Below are positions 18,047 through 27,236 of a DNA stretch of 64,000 nt, piece by piece. Numbering within the stretch: position 1 is the first letter of the stretch; every line of letters starts with the position of its first letter. Position numbers and translations under genes: made by a program. Source of the DNA: GCA-003244245 sp032230565 (GTDB lineage: Bacteria; Actinomycetota; Actinomycetes; Mycobacteriales; Pseudonocardiaceae). The DNA is taken from assembly GCA_032230565.1 (NCBI GenBank), contig JAVXWL010000102.1:1-64000 (forward strand), read 5' to 3'. The notes under the pieces were generated by a model. It was not told the DNA's origin, did not search any database, and saw only the letters and a list, made by a program, of their open reading frames with translations.

Positions 18047-18165
18047 GCCCCCCCCCCGCGGGCTTCGACCGAGCAGGCGCTGAAGTCGACCTGATACTCC
18101 GGCCAACACCTCAGCAACCGGACCATCACCGACGTCCCCGCCGGTGCGTAAACGCTCCGGCTGCC

Positions 18166-18171
18166 TACTAT
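18166..18171 (+). promoter_or_regulatory. -10 box of ctaA, likely leaderless
   Basis: TACTAT is followed by 7 nt and then GTG 18179. The 132-bp gap before ctaA also contains a run of ten C at 18048-18057. Confidence 0.5.
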
Positions 18172-18178
18172 CAAGGCT

Positions 18179-19135
18179 GTGCTGGCTGCACCTTCCCCGA
18201 AGCGCTCACTGGCGACCTTGTCCCGGGCCACGGCGATCGCTGCGGTGATCACCCAGGCCAGCATCGCGGTGACCGGCTCGGTGGTGCGGGTCACCGGTTC
18301 GGGGCTGGGTTGCCCGACCTGGCCGCAGTGCTTCCCGGGAAGCCTGGTGCCGCAGCCGCATCCCGAGGTCGCTGCGATACACCAGTGGATCGAGTTCGGC
18401 AACCGGTTGCTCACCGGCCTGGTCGGCCTGGTCGCGCTGGCCTGCGTGATTGTCGCGCTGGTCAGGCCCCGGCGCCGACGACTGATCGTGCTCGCCGCGA
18501 CGATGCCGCTGGGCGTCGTCGCGCAGGCCCTACTCGGCGGCGTCACCGTGCTGACCGGGCTGGCCTGGTGGACTGTCAGCGTCCACTTTCTCGTCTCGAT
18601 GGTGCTGGTGTGGCTCGCGGTGCTGTTGGTCGCCGCCTTCGGCGAAGGTGATGCTCCGCCGCGCTGGCTCTTTCCCCGGCCGCTGCGTGACTTGCTGCGC
18701 GCCGCAACCACGGTGCTGGCAGCGCTGCTGATCGCCGGAACACTGGTGACCTCGGCGGGGCCGCACGCCGGAAACGCTGCCACTCCGCGGTTGGCGGCGG
18801 GTGTCTCGGCAATGGCGCAACTACACGCCGATCTGCTCGTCGGCTTTCTCGGACTGCTCGCTGGCCTGGGTTTCGCACTCCGCGCGGTGGGCGTGCCGGT
18901 CGGCGTCTGGCGGCGCTACACCGTGCTGGTCTGCGTGGTGCTCGCGCAGGGCACCTTAGGCGTCGTACAGTACTTCACCGGGGTTCCTGAGGTGCTCGTC
19001 TCGCTGCACGTTCTGGGTGCCGCGTCGGTGGTGGTGGCGATGGCCGCGTTCTGGACGAGCTGCCGGATCCGCGACCACGAACCAGCCGTGGCCGTGGGCG
19101 ATCGGCGACCACTAGCCAGCGCTGGAACCACCTAA
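18179..19135 (+). CDS. ctaA: Heme A synthase CtaA
   Basis: 318 residues with eight membrane segments in two four-helix halves. VRVTGSGLGCPTWPQCFPG in the first extracellular loop carries the redox cysteines C45 and C51. Heme-ligand histidines are seen in IHQWIEFGNR, VSVHFLVSM, AQLHADLLVG and SLHVLG. CtaA oxidises the heme O methyl group to give heme A for cytochrome c oxidase, acting after CtaB (36568-37515). It ends with a 4-nt overlap on the convergent gene at 19132. Confidence 0.94.
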   Translation: MLAAPSPKRSLATLSRATAIAAVITQASIAVTGSVVRVTGSGLGCPTWPQCFPGSLVPQPHPEVAAIHQWIEFGNRLLTGLVGLVALACVIVALVRPRRRRLIVLAATMPLGVVAQALLGGVTVLTGLAWWTVSVHFLVSMVLVWLAVLLVAAFGEGDAPPRWLFPRPLRDLLRAATTVLAALLIAGTLVTSAGPHAGNAATPRLAAGVSAMAQLHADLLVGFLGLLAGLGFALRAVGVPVGVWRRYTVLVCVVLAQGTLGVVQYFTGVPEVLVSLHVLGAASVVVAMAAFWTSCRIRDHEPAVAVGDRRPLASAGTT

Positions 19136-19557
19136 CTAGGCGAGTCCGGACGGCGGTACCGGCGCATCGCGTCGGGATAACCGACGATCGCGGCGTCATA
19201 AGCCGGGATGCTCAATTCGGCCGCCAGCTTGCGGGCCACCGCGGGGGAGCCCACCCGGCGGCGGATCCACTCGCCATCGGAGGCGACCGCCACAGCGGTC
19301 GTATCGGTCGCGGCCGTTTCCGGCTCGACATAGAACTCGACTCCGGTCCTGGTGGCGACGAAATCCCGCAGGTTGGCAAGATCATCCGGGGTGGCTTCTC
19401 GATCAAGCATGCTCTGGTAGCCACCGCGCCTGACGCGAATGGCGCGCTGACTCAAGAGTCCGCCCGCACCTCGACCGAAAGCCCGTACCAGGTAATCTCT
19501 CAGCCCCACCGGCGATCCTCCTACCTGGCCCGCGACCGTGACCCGAATGCGGGCCAC
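19132..19557 (-). CDS. Conserved hypothetical protein (Rv1455-like position)
   Basis: 141 residues, soluble, with no membrane segment. It starts MARIRVTVAGQVGG and contains RAIRVRRGGYQSMLDREATPDDLANLRDFVATRTGVEFYVEPET. No catalytic motif is recognised. A similar conserved hypothetical sits between ctaA and qor in mycobacteria (Rv1455), which is the only functional hint. Its stop overlaps the convergent ctaA stop by 4 nt. Confidence 0.75.
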   Translation of the reverse strand: MARIRVTVAGQVGGSPVGLRDYLVRAFGRGAGGLLSQRAIRVRRGGYQSMLDREATPDDLANLRDFVATRTGVEFYVEPETAATDTTAVAVASDGEWIRRRVGSPAVARKLAAELSIPAYDAAIVGYPDAMRRYRRPDSPS

Positions 19558-19701
19558 CGGTACTGACTAAATCGTACTTAAGTGGTGAACTACATCCGTC
19601 AGACCCGGTGACGCGCCCACCCGCGGCAGTTCATCCGCCGCTTCGGCCGCCCGCTGCCGGCCCACCACCTACCAGGCTCGCCTGCACTGGCTAAGGTCCG
19701 G

Positions 19702-20376
19702 TCATAACCCCGGGAACGGTTCGGTCAAGGACCGCAGCACGTGGTCGGCCTTCGCCGCGCGCAGCTCGTCGACGCCGTAGTGGCCACTGGCCACGCCGAT
19801 CGCGGTAGCTCCCGCAGCGCGGCCAGCCGCGATATCGCGCGGTGTGTCCCCGACGACGTGCACCTGATCCGGTGACAGGTCGTGCCCGTGCAGCCGGGCA
19901 GCCTTGGCGATGCCCAGCCGGGCCACTTGGGTTCGATCTGGGGAGTCCGACCCGTAAGAGCCGAAAACGAAGTACCTGTTGAGCTTGCCCGGTTCCATCT
20001 TCGTGCGCGCCGCGCCCTCCATGGCGCCGGAGATCACCCCGAGGATGATTCCACCGTTGGTGAGCCGCTGCAGCAGATCCTCCGCACCATCGAGCACCCG
20101 GTAAGCCTCCGACGTCCAGATGTCCTCGGCCAGGTGCCAGAGGTACTTGGCATACAGCCGAGCCATCTCGTCGTAGCTGGGCTCGCGGCCGAGCACCGCG
20201 CGGAAGGTCCCCCGACCGACCTGCGGGTCAGTCTCACCGGCCGAGGTGTGCTGGCCGATGTCGGCGGGCACCCCGTACAGCTGATCGAACGCCCACTCCC
20301 AGCTCCGAGCCCCGGCGCCGCCGGTGTGCACCAGGGTCTCGTCGATGTCGAACAGCACCGCGATCGGTTTCGTCAT
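19702..20376 (-). CDS. HAD-superfamily phosphatase
   Basis: 224 residues. Motif I is LFDIDETLVHTGGAG with the nucleophile Asp and acid/base Asp. Motif II is VISGAMEG, and motif IV is HVVGDTPRDIAAGRAAGATAIGVASGHY. A helical cap of about 65 residues lies between motifs I and II, as in phosphoglycolate-phosphatase-like enzymes. It lies 3 nt downstream of gnd and is probably cotranscribed, so a sugar-phosphate substrate is plausible but unproven. Confidence 0.85.
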   Translation of the reverse strand: MTKPIAVLFDIDETLVHTGGAGARSWEWAFDQLYGVPADIGQHTSAGETDPQVGRGTFRAVLGREPSYDEMARLYAKYLWHLAEDIWTSEAYRVLDGAEDLLQRLTNGGIILGVISGAMEGAARTKMEPGKLNRYFVFGSYGSDSPDRTQVARLGIAKAARLHGHDLSPDQVHVVGDTPRDIAAGRAAGATAIGVASGHYGVDELRAAKADHVLRSLTEPFPGL

Positions 20377-20379
20377 CCC

Positions 20380-21405
20380 TCAGCCGCCCCCGTCCGGTTT
20401 CTCGTCGTGACCGCCGAACTGTTTGCGCATCGCCGACAGCGCCTTGTCCGCGAACTCGTCGCAGTGCCGGGAACCGAACCGCGAGTACAGCGCGGCGGTC
20501 AGCACCGGAGCCGGCACTCCCTCGTCGATCGCCGCGATGGAGGTCCAGCGACCTTCACCGGAGTCCGACACCCGCCCGGAGAAGTTGCGCAGCTCCGGCG
20601 ACTCGTACAGCGCGGCGGCGGTCAGGTCGAGCAACCAGGAGCCGATCACGCTGCCGCGTCGCCACACCTCGGCGACCTCGGCGAGGTTGATGGCGTAGCG
20701 GTAGTACTCGGGGTTCGCCAGCGGGGCGGTTTCGGCGTCGGCTTCCTGCGTGCGGGTGCCGATGTCGGCGTTGTGCAGGATGTTCAGGCCCTCCGCCAGG
20801 GAGGCCATCATGCCGTACTCGATGCCGTTGTGGACCATTTTGACGAAGTGCCCGGCGCCGGTGGGTCCGCAGTGCAGGTAGCCCTGCTCCGACGGCGTTA
20901 TCTCGCCATCGCGGCCCGGGGTGCGCTCTGCGGTGCCGACGCCGGGAGCCAGCGATGCGAAGATCGGTTGAGCCTGGGCGACGGCATCGGTATCGCCCCC
21001 GATCATCAGGCAGTACCCCCGGTCCAGGCCCCAGACGCCGCCACTGGTGCCACAGTCGAGCAGCCGGATGCCGCGCTGGGCCAGCTGCTTGGCGTGCCGG
21101 ATGTCGTCGCGGTAGTAGGAGTTCCCGCCATCAATAACGGTGTCACCGGACTCCAGCGTCGCGGCCAACTCGGCGATGACCGAGCTGGTGATGTCACCCG
21201 CCGGCACCATCACCCACACCGCGCGTGGCGCGGTGAGCTTCGCTGCCATCTCCGGCACCGAGCTCACACCGGTCGCGCCCTCGCCGGCCAGCGCCTCGAC
21301 GACGCTGGCAGCACGGTCATAGACGACGCACTCGTGGCCGTCGCTCATCAGTCGGCGCACGATGTTGGCTCCCATGCGACCGAGACCGATCATCCCCAAC
21401 TGCAT
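20380..21405 (-). CDS. gnd: 6-phosphogluconate dehydrogenase, decarboxylating (short GndA type)
   Basis: 341 residues from ATG 21405 with AAGGAG upstream. The start MQLGMIGLGRMGANIVRRL is the Rossmann nucleotide site. Active-site stretches are IDGGNSYYRDD, TSGGVWGL and HFVKMVHNGIEYGMM with the catalytic lysine. The length is that of the short NAD-linked class, not the 470-residue GndB type. It oxidises 6-phosphogluconate to ribulose 5-phosphate and CO2. It follows logically from Zwf and Pgl encoded at 42-48 kb. A HAD phosphatase follows, and a glucose dehydrogenase-like gene is divergent. Confidence 0.93.
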   Translation of the reverse strand: MQLGMIGLGRMGANIVRRLMSDGHECVVYDRAASVVEALAGEGATGVSSVPEMAAKLTAPRAVWVMVPAGDITSSVIAELAATLESGDTVIDGGNSYYRDDIRHAKQLAQRGIRLLDCGTSGGVWGLDRGYCLMIGGDTDAVAQAQPIFASLAPGVGTAERTPGRDGEITPSEQGYLHCGPTGAGHFVKMVHNGIEYGMMASLAEGLNILHNADIGTRTQEADAETAPLANPEYYRYAINLAEVAEVWRRGSVIGSWLLDLTAAALYESPELRNFSGRVSDSGEGRWTSIAAIDEGVPAPVLTAALYSRFGSRHCDEFADKALSAMRKQFGGHDEKPDGGG

Positions 21406-21520
21406 CTGCGTCTCCTTGGTGAGCTGATACTGCGTTGCGCGAGTACCCCAGATTCCCCGGAGCAGGCGTGGGTACACCCTGGAGACAAGGCTTCCACAAC
21501 CACAGGACGGAGCGGACCCC

Positions 21521-22294
21521 ATGCTCTTGGCGGGTAGGAGGGCGATCGTCACTGGCGCATCCAGCGGTATCGGCAAAGCCACCGCGCAGCGGCTGGGGCG
21601 CGAAGGTGCCAATGTCTGCGTGAACTATTACTCCAGCCAGGAGAAAGGCGCTGCCGACGAGGTGGTCGCGAGCATCGAGCGAGCCGGTCCGGGCGAGGCG
21701 GTCGCCGTGCAGGCCGACGTCGGCAATGAGATCGACGTCGAACGGATGGTGACCGAGACCGTCACAGCGTTCGGCGGCCTGGACATCCTGGTCAACAACG
21801 CCGGAATCGAAAAGCAGATCCCGCTGCTGGAGACATCGCAGCAAGACTGGGAGCGAATTCTGCGGACCAACCTCACTGGTACCTTCCTGTGCCTACGGGA
21901 GGCCGGAAAGGTCATGGCCGACGCCGGCGGTGGGGTGATCGTCAACATGTCCAGCGTGCACGAGTTCATTCCCTGGCCCGGCTTCGCGCCCTATTGCGCC
22001 AGCAAAGGCGGCGTCAAGCTATTGATGGAGACCGCCGCCCGCGAACTCGCCCCGAAAAATATCCGTGTGATCAACGTCGCTCCAGGCGCCATCATCACGC
22101 CGATCAACAAGTTCGTCCTGGATGACCCCGAGGCCAAACACGCGGTGGAAGAGGAGATCCCTCTGGGGCGGATGGGTGAGCCCGAGGAAATCGCGGCGGC
22201 GGTGGTCTGGGCGGCCAGCGGGGAGGCGAGCTACGTCACCGGCACAACCATTGTTGTCGACGGCGGAATGTCGCTGTATCCCAAATTCGTTTAG
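21521..22294 (+). CDS. SDR family oxidoreductase, glucose 1-dehydrogenase-like
   Basis: 257 residues. The cofactor loop is VTGASSGIGKA, and NNAG appears as DILVNNAGIE. The catalytic Ser, Tyr and Lys lie in MSSVHEF and PYCASKGG. The EFIPWPGFAPYCASKGG stretch and the YVTGTTIVVDGGMSLYP end are those of bacterial glucose 1-dehydrogenases (EC 1.1.1.47), which oxidise glucose to gluconolactone. Divergent from gnd and convergent with an aldose 1-epimerase-like gene, it fits a direct glucose-oxidation route. The substrate is inferred, since related SDRs vary. Confidence 0.85.
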   Translation: MLLAGRRAIVTGASSGIGKATAQRLGREGANVCVNYYSSQEKGAADEVVASIERAGPGEAVAVQADVGNEIDVERMVTETVTAFGGLDILVNNAGIEKQIPLLETSQQDWERILRTNLTGTFLCLREAGKVMADAGGGVIVNMSSVHEFIPWPGFAPYCASKGGVKLLMETAARELAPKNIRVINVAPGAIITPINKFVLDDPEAKHAVEEEIPLGRMGEPEEIAAAVVWAASGEASYVTGTTIVVDGGMSLYPKFV

Positions 22295-23211
22295 CCGGCG
22301 CTGAGCCGTACGCCCCAGCGGCTCGTGACCGCCTCACCCGGTGCGAGCCGGCGAACTCCCTGCCCGGACTGGAAGGCGTTGGGCGGGCAGGTCATCGGCT
22401 CGGCCCCCAAACCGAGGCGGCGACGGTCCGGGCGCAGCGTGTCGCCGGTGTAGAGCTCGACGATCGGATAGGTGCCGTCGACCCACAGCTCGACCCGGCG
22501 ACCATCCGGCCCCGCCAACCGGACCCATGCCAGCCCGGCCTCGTCACGGGCGAGGTCGGTGAAGGCGAAATCGATCCGCAAGTCGCCCAACGTGCGAGGA
22601 TGGGAGAAATCGAAACGCCCCCCGGCCACCGGCTCGACGCCGGTTGGCAGCTGACGGGTCTGGTCGGTGACGATCCGAGTGCCGGCCGTGAGGCTCAGCA
22701 CGGCATCGTCGATGACGCCGCTGCCCGGTGAGAGGTAAGGATGCTGCCCGGCGCCATACGGGCAACTGCGGTCACCCCGGTTGGTCGCCGTCGTGGTGAC
22801 CGTCAAGCCGGCGTCATCGAGGCGGTAGTCCACCTCGACATCGAGCAGGAACGGGTAGCCGGTCAGCGGATGCAGCCGGGTTCCCATGGTGACCCGGTTG
22901 GGTTCCTCGTGGACCGCGTCCCACGACCGCCAGCGCAGAAAACCGTGGATCGCGTTGCTTTTCTCCGGTTCGGTGATCGCCACCTGATGGTCGACACCGT
23001 CGAACCGGTACCGACCATCGGCCAGCCGATTGGGCCAGGGCACCAACGGAGCACCGTGCGCGCCATCGCACATCGCATCCAGCGGGTAGGGGTCGAGAAC
23101 CGCCCGCTCACCGACGCGGTACTCGCGCACCCCGCCGCCGACCTCCACCACCACGGCGACCTGCTCGCCATGCCGGATTTCGTACTGCCGCCCCGACGGT
23201 GGAATGCTCAT
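22291..23211 (-). CDS. Aldose 1-epimerase family protein
   Basis: 306 residues, a galactose mutarotase-like beta-sandwich. NAIHGFLRW and GAGQHPYLSPGSG carry the two catalytic histidines, and YTGDTLRPDRRR is the late conserved segment. It interconverts alpha/beta anomers of a sugar. Beside the SDR glucose dehydrogenase-like gene this would supply the beta-anomer, which is inferred. Its stop overlaps the SDR stop by 4 nt (convergent). Confidence 0.88.
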   Translation of the reverse strand: MSIPPSGRQYEIRHGEQVAVVVEVGGGVREYRVGERAVLDPYPLDAMCDGAHGAPLVPWPNRLADGRYRFDGVDHQVAITEPEKSNAIHGFLRWRSWDAVHEEPNRVTMGTRLHPLTGYPFLLDVEVDYRLDDAGLTVTTTATNRGDRSCPYGAGQHPYLSPGSGVIDDAVLSLTAGTRIVTDQTRQLPTGVEPVAGGRFDFSHPRTLGDLRIDFAFTDLARDEAGLAWVRLAGPDGRRVELWVDGTYPIVELYTGDTLRPDRRRLGLGAEPMTCPPNAFQSGQGVRRLAPGEAVTSRWGVRLSAG

Positions 23212-23219
23212 GTGACCTC

Positions 23220-23225
23220 AGGCTA
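23220..23225 (-). promoter_or_regulatory. -10 box of the aldose epimerase gene
   Basis: On the minus strand TAGCCT lies 8 nt before ATG 23211, consistent with a leaderless transcript. Confidence 0.45.
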
Positions 23226-23256
23226 GTGGCCGACCCACCAAACGACACTGAGCGCC

Positions 23257-23262
23257 TAAAGT
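23257..23262 (+). promoter_or_regulatory. Possible -10 box of the AfsR-type regulator gene
   Basis: TAAAGT lies 45 nt before GTG 23308. In contrast to the leaderless genes, this start has a good ribosome site (AGGAGGTGG), so a short 5' leader is expected. Confidence 0.3.
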
Positions 23263-23307
23263 CTCAGGTCACACGCGGATCCCGGCGCCGAAGCCAGGAG
23301 GTGGGTA

Positions 23308-26300
23308 GTGCAAAACCTCCGGGTGCGAGTCCTGGGCGATCTTCAGGTGGAAGGGTGCGATCCGGCGCATCTGGGCCGCCGTCAGGTGCGCAGACTGCTC
23401 AAGGTCCTCGCCCTCTATCACGACCGGCCCGTCGGGCTGGACCGGCTGGTCGACTGCCTGTGGGGCGACGATCCCCCGGCGCGACCCGCTGATCAGCTCT
23501 CGGTGCTGGCCAGCCGGCTGCGTGGGGTGCTCGGTGCTGATCGGGTTCGACGCAACGATGCCGGCTACTCGTTGGCGGTTGACTGGCTCGATCTCGACGC
23601 GCTCCGGGAGTACGCGGAACAGGCCGATCGCCGGCTGGCCGCAGCTGCGGTCGGAGCCGCCCGAACGGCAGCCGCAGCCGGGCTCGCGCTGGTCCGGGGA
23701 CCGCTGCTCGCCGACGAACCCGACGCCCGGTGGGCCGAGTCGGAACGCTCGGCCGCCGGTCTAGTCGTCTTGCGCCTGCGCCACGCCGCCGCCGCGGCAG
23801 CCCTGGCGGCCGGCGACTTCGCGAGCGCCGCTGAGCTGGCCAGCCAGCTGCTGGCGGCCGACCCCTATGACGAGACGGCATTGCGGGCGCTGATGGAGGC
23901 GCTGACCCGATCGGGCCGCCCGGCGTCGGCGTTGGCCGCCTACTCCGGAGCCCGCGAGCGCCTGGCCGAGGACTTAGGGGTCGGTCCGTCCACCGAGACT
24001 GAGGCGCTGCACACCGCGATACTGCTCGATGAGCTTCCCGCTGTCCGAGTGCCGGACGGGTCCCCCGTCACCACCTCCGTTGAGCTGCCGGGGCGCGCCG
24101 GTGCGCTCAGCGAGCTCGATGCTTTGTTCCAGCGCGTCGAGCGTGGACGCGGCCAGGTGGGAGTGGTCGAGGGTGATGCCGGCATCGGCAAGTCACGGTT
24201 GCTGGGGGTCTGGAGTGACCGGTTGGCCGCTCGGGGAGTGCGAGTGGTGCCGGTGGCGGGCGACGAGCTCGGTCGAGCACTGCCGTTGCAACCGCTCCTC
24301 GACGCAGTGGATGAGCTCGTACGCCACGCTGGCAACGGCGGCGCCGACCAGGTTCTAGGCCCCGATATCGCCATTCTCGGACCGTTGATCGGCGGCCACA
24401 CCGAACCGGCCGGGGCAGCTGCGCTCGCCGCCCTCACCGACCCCGGCGCTGGCCAGGCGCTGCTGTTCGCGGCGCTGTTCAGCGTCCTGCGACGGCAGGC
24501 GGAACGTGAGCCGCTGGTGCTGGTCATCGATGACGTCCATCTCGCCGATACCGCCACCACGAGATGGCTCGGCCAGGCGGTGCGCCGCCTGGCCGACAGT
24601 CGCGTCGCTGTCATCGCCGCCCGCCGGGCCGAGGAAGGAGTTCCGCTGCCCGGTGTGACGACCATTGCCTTGGGTCCGCTGGATCTCGACGCCGCCGTCG
24701 TGATCGTCGGGCCCGATCGCGCCGCGCAGCTACACACCCGCAGCGGCGGGCACCCCCTGTTTCTGGTCGAACTGGCAGCCGCTGACGCCGACAACGCGCT
24801 GCCAGTCAGCATCCGGCGGGCCGTCGACGAGCGTTGCGCTCGCAGTGGAGCCGCGGCAGCCACGTTGCGCGCCGCCGCGGTGATCGGTCCCGAGATCGAC
24901 CTTGACCTCCTCGCGGCGGCGACCGGCACCGCACCCGGGGAGCTGCTCGACCATCTGGAGGAAGGGGTGCGACGGCGGTTCCTCGTCGAGCAGGGCCCGA
25001 GGTTCACCTTCGCCCACGCGTTGGTACGCGAAGCGCTGGCTTGCGCAGTGGGGGCGTCCCGAACCGCTTACATCCACCGGGCGGCGGCTCGGGCGCTTGG
25101 CGCCCGGCCCGGTGCGGACCCGCTGGTGGTGGCCCGGCACGCCCGCCTGGGGGGCGAGCTGGCGGAGGCCTCGACCATGTTGGTGACCGCGGCGCGGCTG
25201 GCGGTGGCCCGATTCGATCAGCGGGAGGCGCTGCGCCTGCTGGACGAGGCGGTATCCCTGCACGACACGGTCGGCGCTCGCCTCGAGCGGGCCCGGGTGT
25301 GCTCGATGCTGGCCCGCTACGACCAGGCCTCCGAGGACATCGAGGTTGCCCGGTCCTGGGGCGCCGGAGCTGAGGCGCTGGAGGTGGCCGCGTGGTCGGC
25401 CCACTTGCAACGCCGCTTCGACCAGGCGCTCACCCTCGCCGATCAGGGTGCACAGCAGGCCACCGACGTCGACCTGCGCACCAGCTGCCTGGCCCTCGGT
25501 GGCTGGGTGTCGCTGGTCTCCGGCGATCTCGGTGGCGCCGCACACCGCCTCGAGGGCGCAGCCGGCGCAGCACCTGCGGCCAGTGGCCGGATGGTCGAAG
25601 CCTGGTTGGCGTGGCTACGGGTGAATCAGGGCCGCCCGGCTGAGACCCTGCGGCTGGTGAAGCAACACGACGGCGAAGGACTCGCTGCTTACCGGTTCCC
25701 CAACGCCTACGCCCTGATGGCGGCCACCATGGCGTTGGGAATGCTGGGACGTGCCGAGGAGGCACTGGCCACGCTGGACGCGCTCGATGCTGACGTGGTG
25801 CGGATGGGCGCTGCGCGGTGGACGGCACGACCGCTGAACCTACGTGGGTGGATCCTGCGCAACCTCGGTGAGCGCACTGCCGCCGACGAGCTCAACCAGG
25901 CGGCCCTCGAGGCCGCCCGCCCACGAGCACTAACCGAGCCGCTAGCCCACGCGCTGCTCGACCTGGCCTCGGGGCGGTTGCTGACCGATGACCTCCACGC
26001 GGCAGGCAAGCTGCTCGACGAGGCCACCGCGCTCGCCGAAGTCGAGCATGCTTTTCGCTGGCGCCACCAACTGCGCAGCCGGCTGGTCCGCGCCCGCCTC
26101 GACCTGGCCCTGGGCGACGCCGAGGCTGCGTTGACCGGCGCCGAGTCTCTCGCCGTCGACGCCGCCGCCCTCGGCGCACCCCGCTACCACGCCCAAGCTC
26201 GGCTGGTTGCGGCCACGGCGGCACACCGCGCGGGTCGCGTCGTCGACCTGGACGAGGTAGGTCGGCTGCTGTTGCGGCTCGACGAGGTGGCCGGTCTCGA

Positions 26301-26454
26301 AGCGTGGTGGATCACCGGCGAGGTGGCTGCGGCGTTCGGCGTCGGCGCGTGGGAAGACCTGGCCCGGCGCCGGGTCGGCAAACTCCGGACGCGGGCCGGC
26401 AGCTACACCGGCGCGCTGGAACGCGAAGCCACTCGCCGGCTGAGTTGGCGTTAG
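23308..26454 (+). CDS. AfsR/SARP-type regulator with BTAD, NTPase and TPR regions
   Basis: 1048 residues. Residues 1-90 form a winged helix (LRVRVLGDLQVEG, RRQVRRLLKVLALYHDRPVGLDRLVDCLWGDDPP). At about 95-240 is a bacterial transcriptional activation domain ending DPYDETALRALMEALTRSGRPASALAAY. The NTPase follows: Walker A GDAGIGKS at about 289-296 and Walker B VLVIDDVH at about 404-411. The rest is TPR-like helical repeats to the C terminus. There is no C-terminal LuxR helix. Such proteins activate secondary metabolism or other target operons on ligand or phosphorylation signals. No biosynthetic cluster is nearby, so the target is unknown. Confidence 0.9.
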   Translation: MQNLRVRVLGDLQVEGCDPAHLGRRQVRRLLKVLALYHDRPVGLDRLVDCLWGDDPPARPADQLSVLASRLRGVLGADRVRRNDAGYSLAVDWLDLDALREYAEQADRRLAAAAVGAARTAAAAGLALVRGPLLADEPDARWAESERSAAGLVVLRLRHAAAAAALAAGDFASAAELASQLLAADPYDETALRALMEALTRSGRPASALAAYSGARERLAEDLGVGPSTETEALHTAILLDELPAVRVPDGSPVTTSVELPGRAGALSELDALFQRVERGRGQVGVVEGDAGIGKSRLLGVWSDRLAARGVRVVPVAGDELGRALPLQPLLDAVDELVRHAGNGGADQVLGPDIAILGPLIGGHTEPAGAAALAALTDPGAGQALLFAALFSVLRRQAEREPLVLVIDDVHLADTATTRWLGQAVRRLADSRVAVIAARRAEEGVPLPGVTTIALGPLDLDAAVVIVGPDRAAQLHTRSGGHPLFLVELAAADADNALPVSIRRAVDERCARSGAAAATLRAAAVIGPEIDLDLLAAATGTAPGELLDHLEEGVRRRFLVEQGPRFTFAHALVREALACAVGASRTAYIHRAAARALGARPGADPLVVARHARLGGELAEASTMLVTAARLAVARFDQREALRLLDEAVSLHDTVGARLERARVCSMLARYDQASEDIEVARSWGAGAEALEVAAWSAHLQRRFDQALTLADQGAQQATDVDLRTSCLALGGWVSLVSGDLGGAAHRLEGAAGAAPAASGRMVEAWLAWLRVNQGRPAETLRLVKQHDGEGLAAYRFPNAYALMAATMALGMLGRAEEALATLDALDADVVRMGAARWTARPLNLRGWILRNLGERTAADELNQAALEAARPRALTEPLAHALLDLASGRLLTDDLHAAGKLLDEATALAEVEHAFRWRHQLRSRLVRARLDLALGDAEAALTGAESLAVDAAALGAPRYHAQARLVAATAAHRAGRVVDLDEVGRLLLRLDEVAGLEAWWITGEVAAAFGVGAWEDLARRRVGKLRTRAGSYTGALEREATRRLSWR

Positions 26455-27236
26455 CTGGACTGGCTGCTCACGCGCCCGGCCAGTAGGACCGCCGCCGGCC
26501 GCCACCCTGGGGTGTGCGGCCGGACCGCCACGCGGGCTTGACGGACGAGCTCGGCCCTCGCCGGCGGCTCAAGCGCATCCACCCAGGGCGCAATCTGCGG
26601 CGTGGCCAGGCGGTAGGCGACGACCGCCTGGGAATCGAGCAGGCCGAGGTCCTCGCGGTGCACCCAGGCCCGCACGGAGACCAGGCCCGCCTGTCGGGCG
26701 GTCGCGGCGAGTCGTTCCGGATTCCCGGATGCCTGCTCCACCTGCTCTTGCATCGCCTGGTACCAGGCGGGTGGGACCCACCCCCAGGAGGCCACGACCG
26801 CGTCGATTGCCGCTTTCGCGGAGTCACGCTGCCCCCCCGCCCAGGTCGAGGCGAGCACCACTCCCCCGGGACACACCACCCGGGCAAGCTCGGCCAGGGC
26901 TGCCGCCGGTGGTAGGTGATTGAGCAGGAACCCCGCGACGGCGGCGTCGAAGACATCGTCGCGCAACGGCAGCGCGAGCACGTCAGCCACCACCGCCGGC
27001 CAGCCCTGCGCGCTCCCGTAGCTGACCATCTCGGTAGATCTGTCAATGGCCACCACCCGAGCGCCGCGCGCCGCCGCGGCCTGCGTGACCGCGCCCGTCC
27101 CGCTCCCGACGTCGAGAACCAGGCACCCCGCCAGTGCCACCGGCGACGCTGCCACCAAGGACCGTGCCAGCGGTCGGTACACCACACCGGCCGCGGCATC
27201 CCATTCGCGCGCCAGGCCGTCGTAGGCGGTCGTCAC
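26451..27236 (-). CDS. Class I SAM-dependent methyltransferase
   Basis: 261 residues from GTG 27236, overlapping the stop of the gene upstream. SAM motif I is LVLDVGSGTGAVTQAAAARG, followed by VVAIDRSTEMV, a motif II aspartate in VVADVLALPL and FDAAVAGFLLNHLPPAAALAELARVVCPGG. The substrate is not predictable. It is the last gene of a three-gene minus-strand operon with a kinase-like and a SnoaL-like protein. Its stop overlaps the end of the AfsR-type gene by 4 nt. Confidence 0.85.
   Translation of the reverse strand: MTTAYDGLAREWDAAAGVVYRPLARSLVAASPVALAGCLVLDVGSGTGAVTQAAAARGARVVAIDRSTEMVSYGSAQGWPAVVADVLALPLRDDVFDAAVAGFLLNHLPPAAALAELARVVCPGGVVLASTWAGGQRDSAKAAIDAVVASWGWVPPAWYQAMQEQVEQASGNPERLAATARQAGLVSVRAWVHREDLGLLDSQAVVAYRLATPQIAPWVDALEPPARAELVRQARVAVRPHTPGWRPAAVLLAGRVSSQSS

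Noticed and set aside
18048..18057. Run of ten C after the ABC-2 permease gene
   Set aside because: A homopolymer at the stop of a gene; at most a possible sequencing-error site, with no structure.
17245..18651. Plus-strand frame covering the ABC-2 permease and the start of ctaA
   Set aside because: It runs out of frame through two real genes and their intergenic gap, and is rich in Arg/Gly/Ala without a domain.
19882..21537. Long plus-strand open frame (551 codons)
   Set aside because: It is antisense to the HAD phosphatase and gnd, both of which show full family motifs. High GC makes long opposite-strand frames common.
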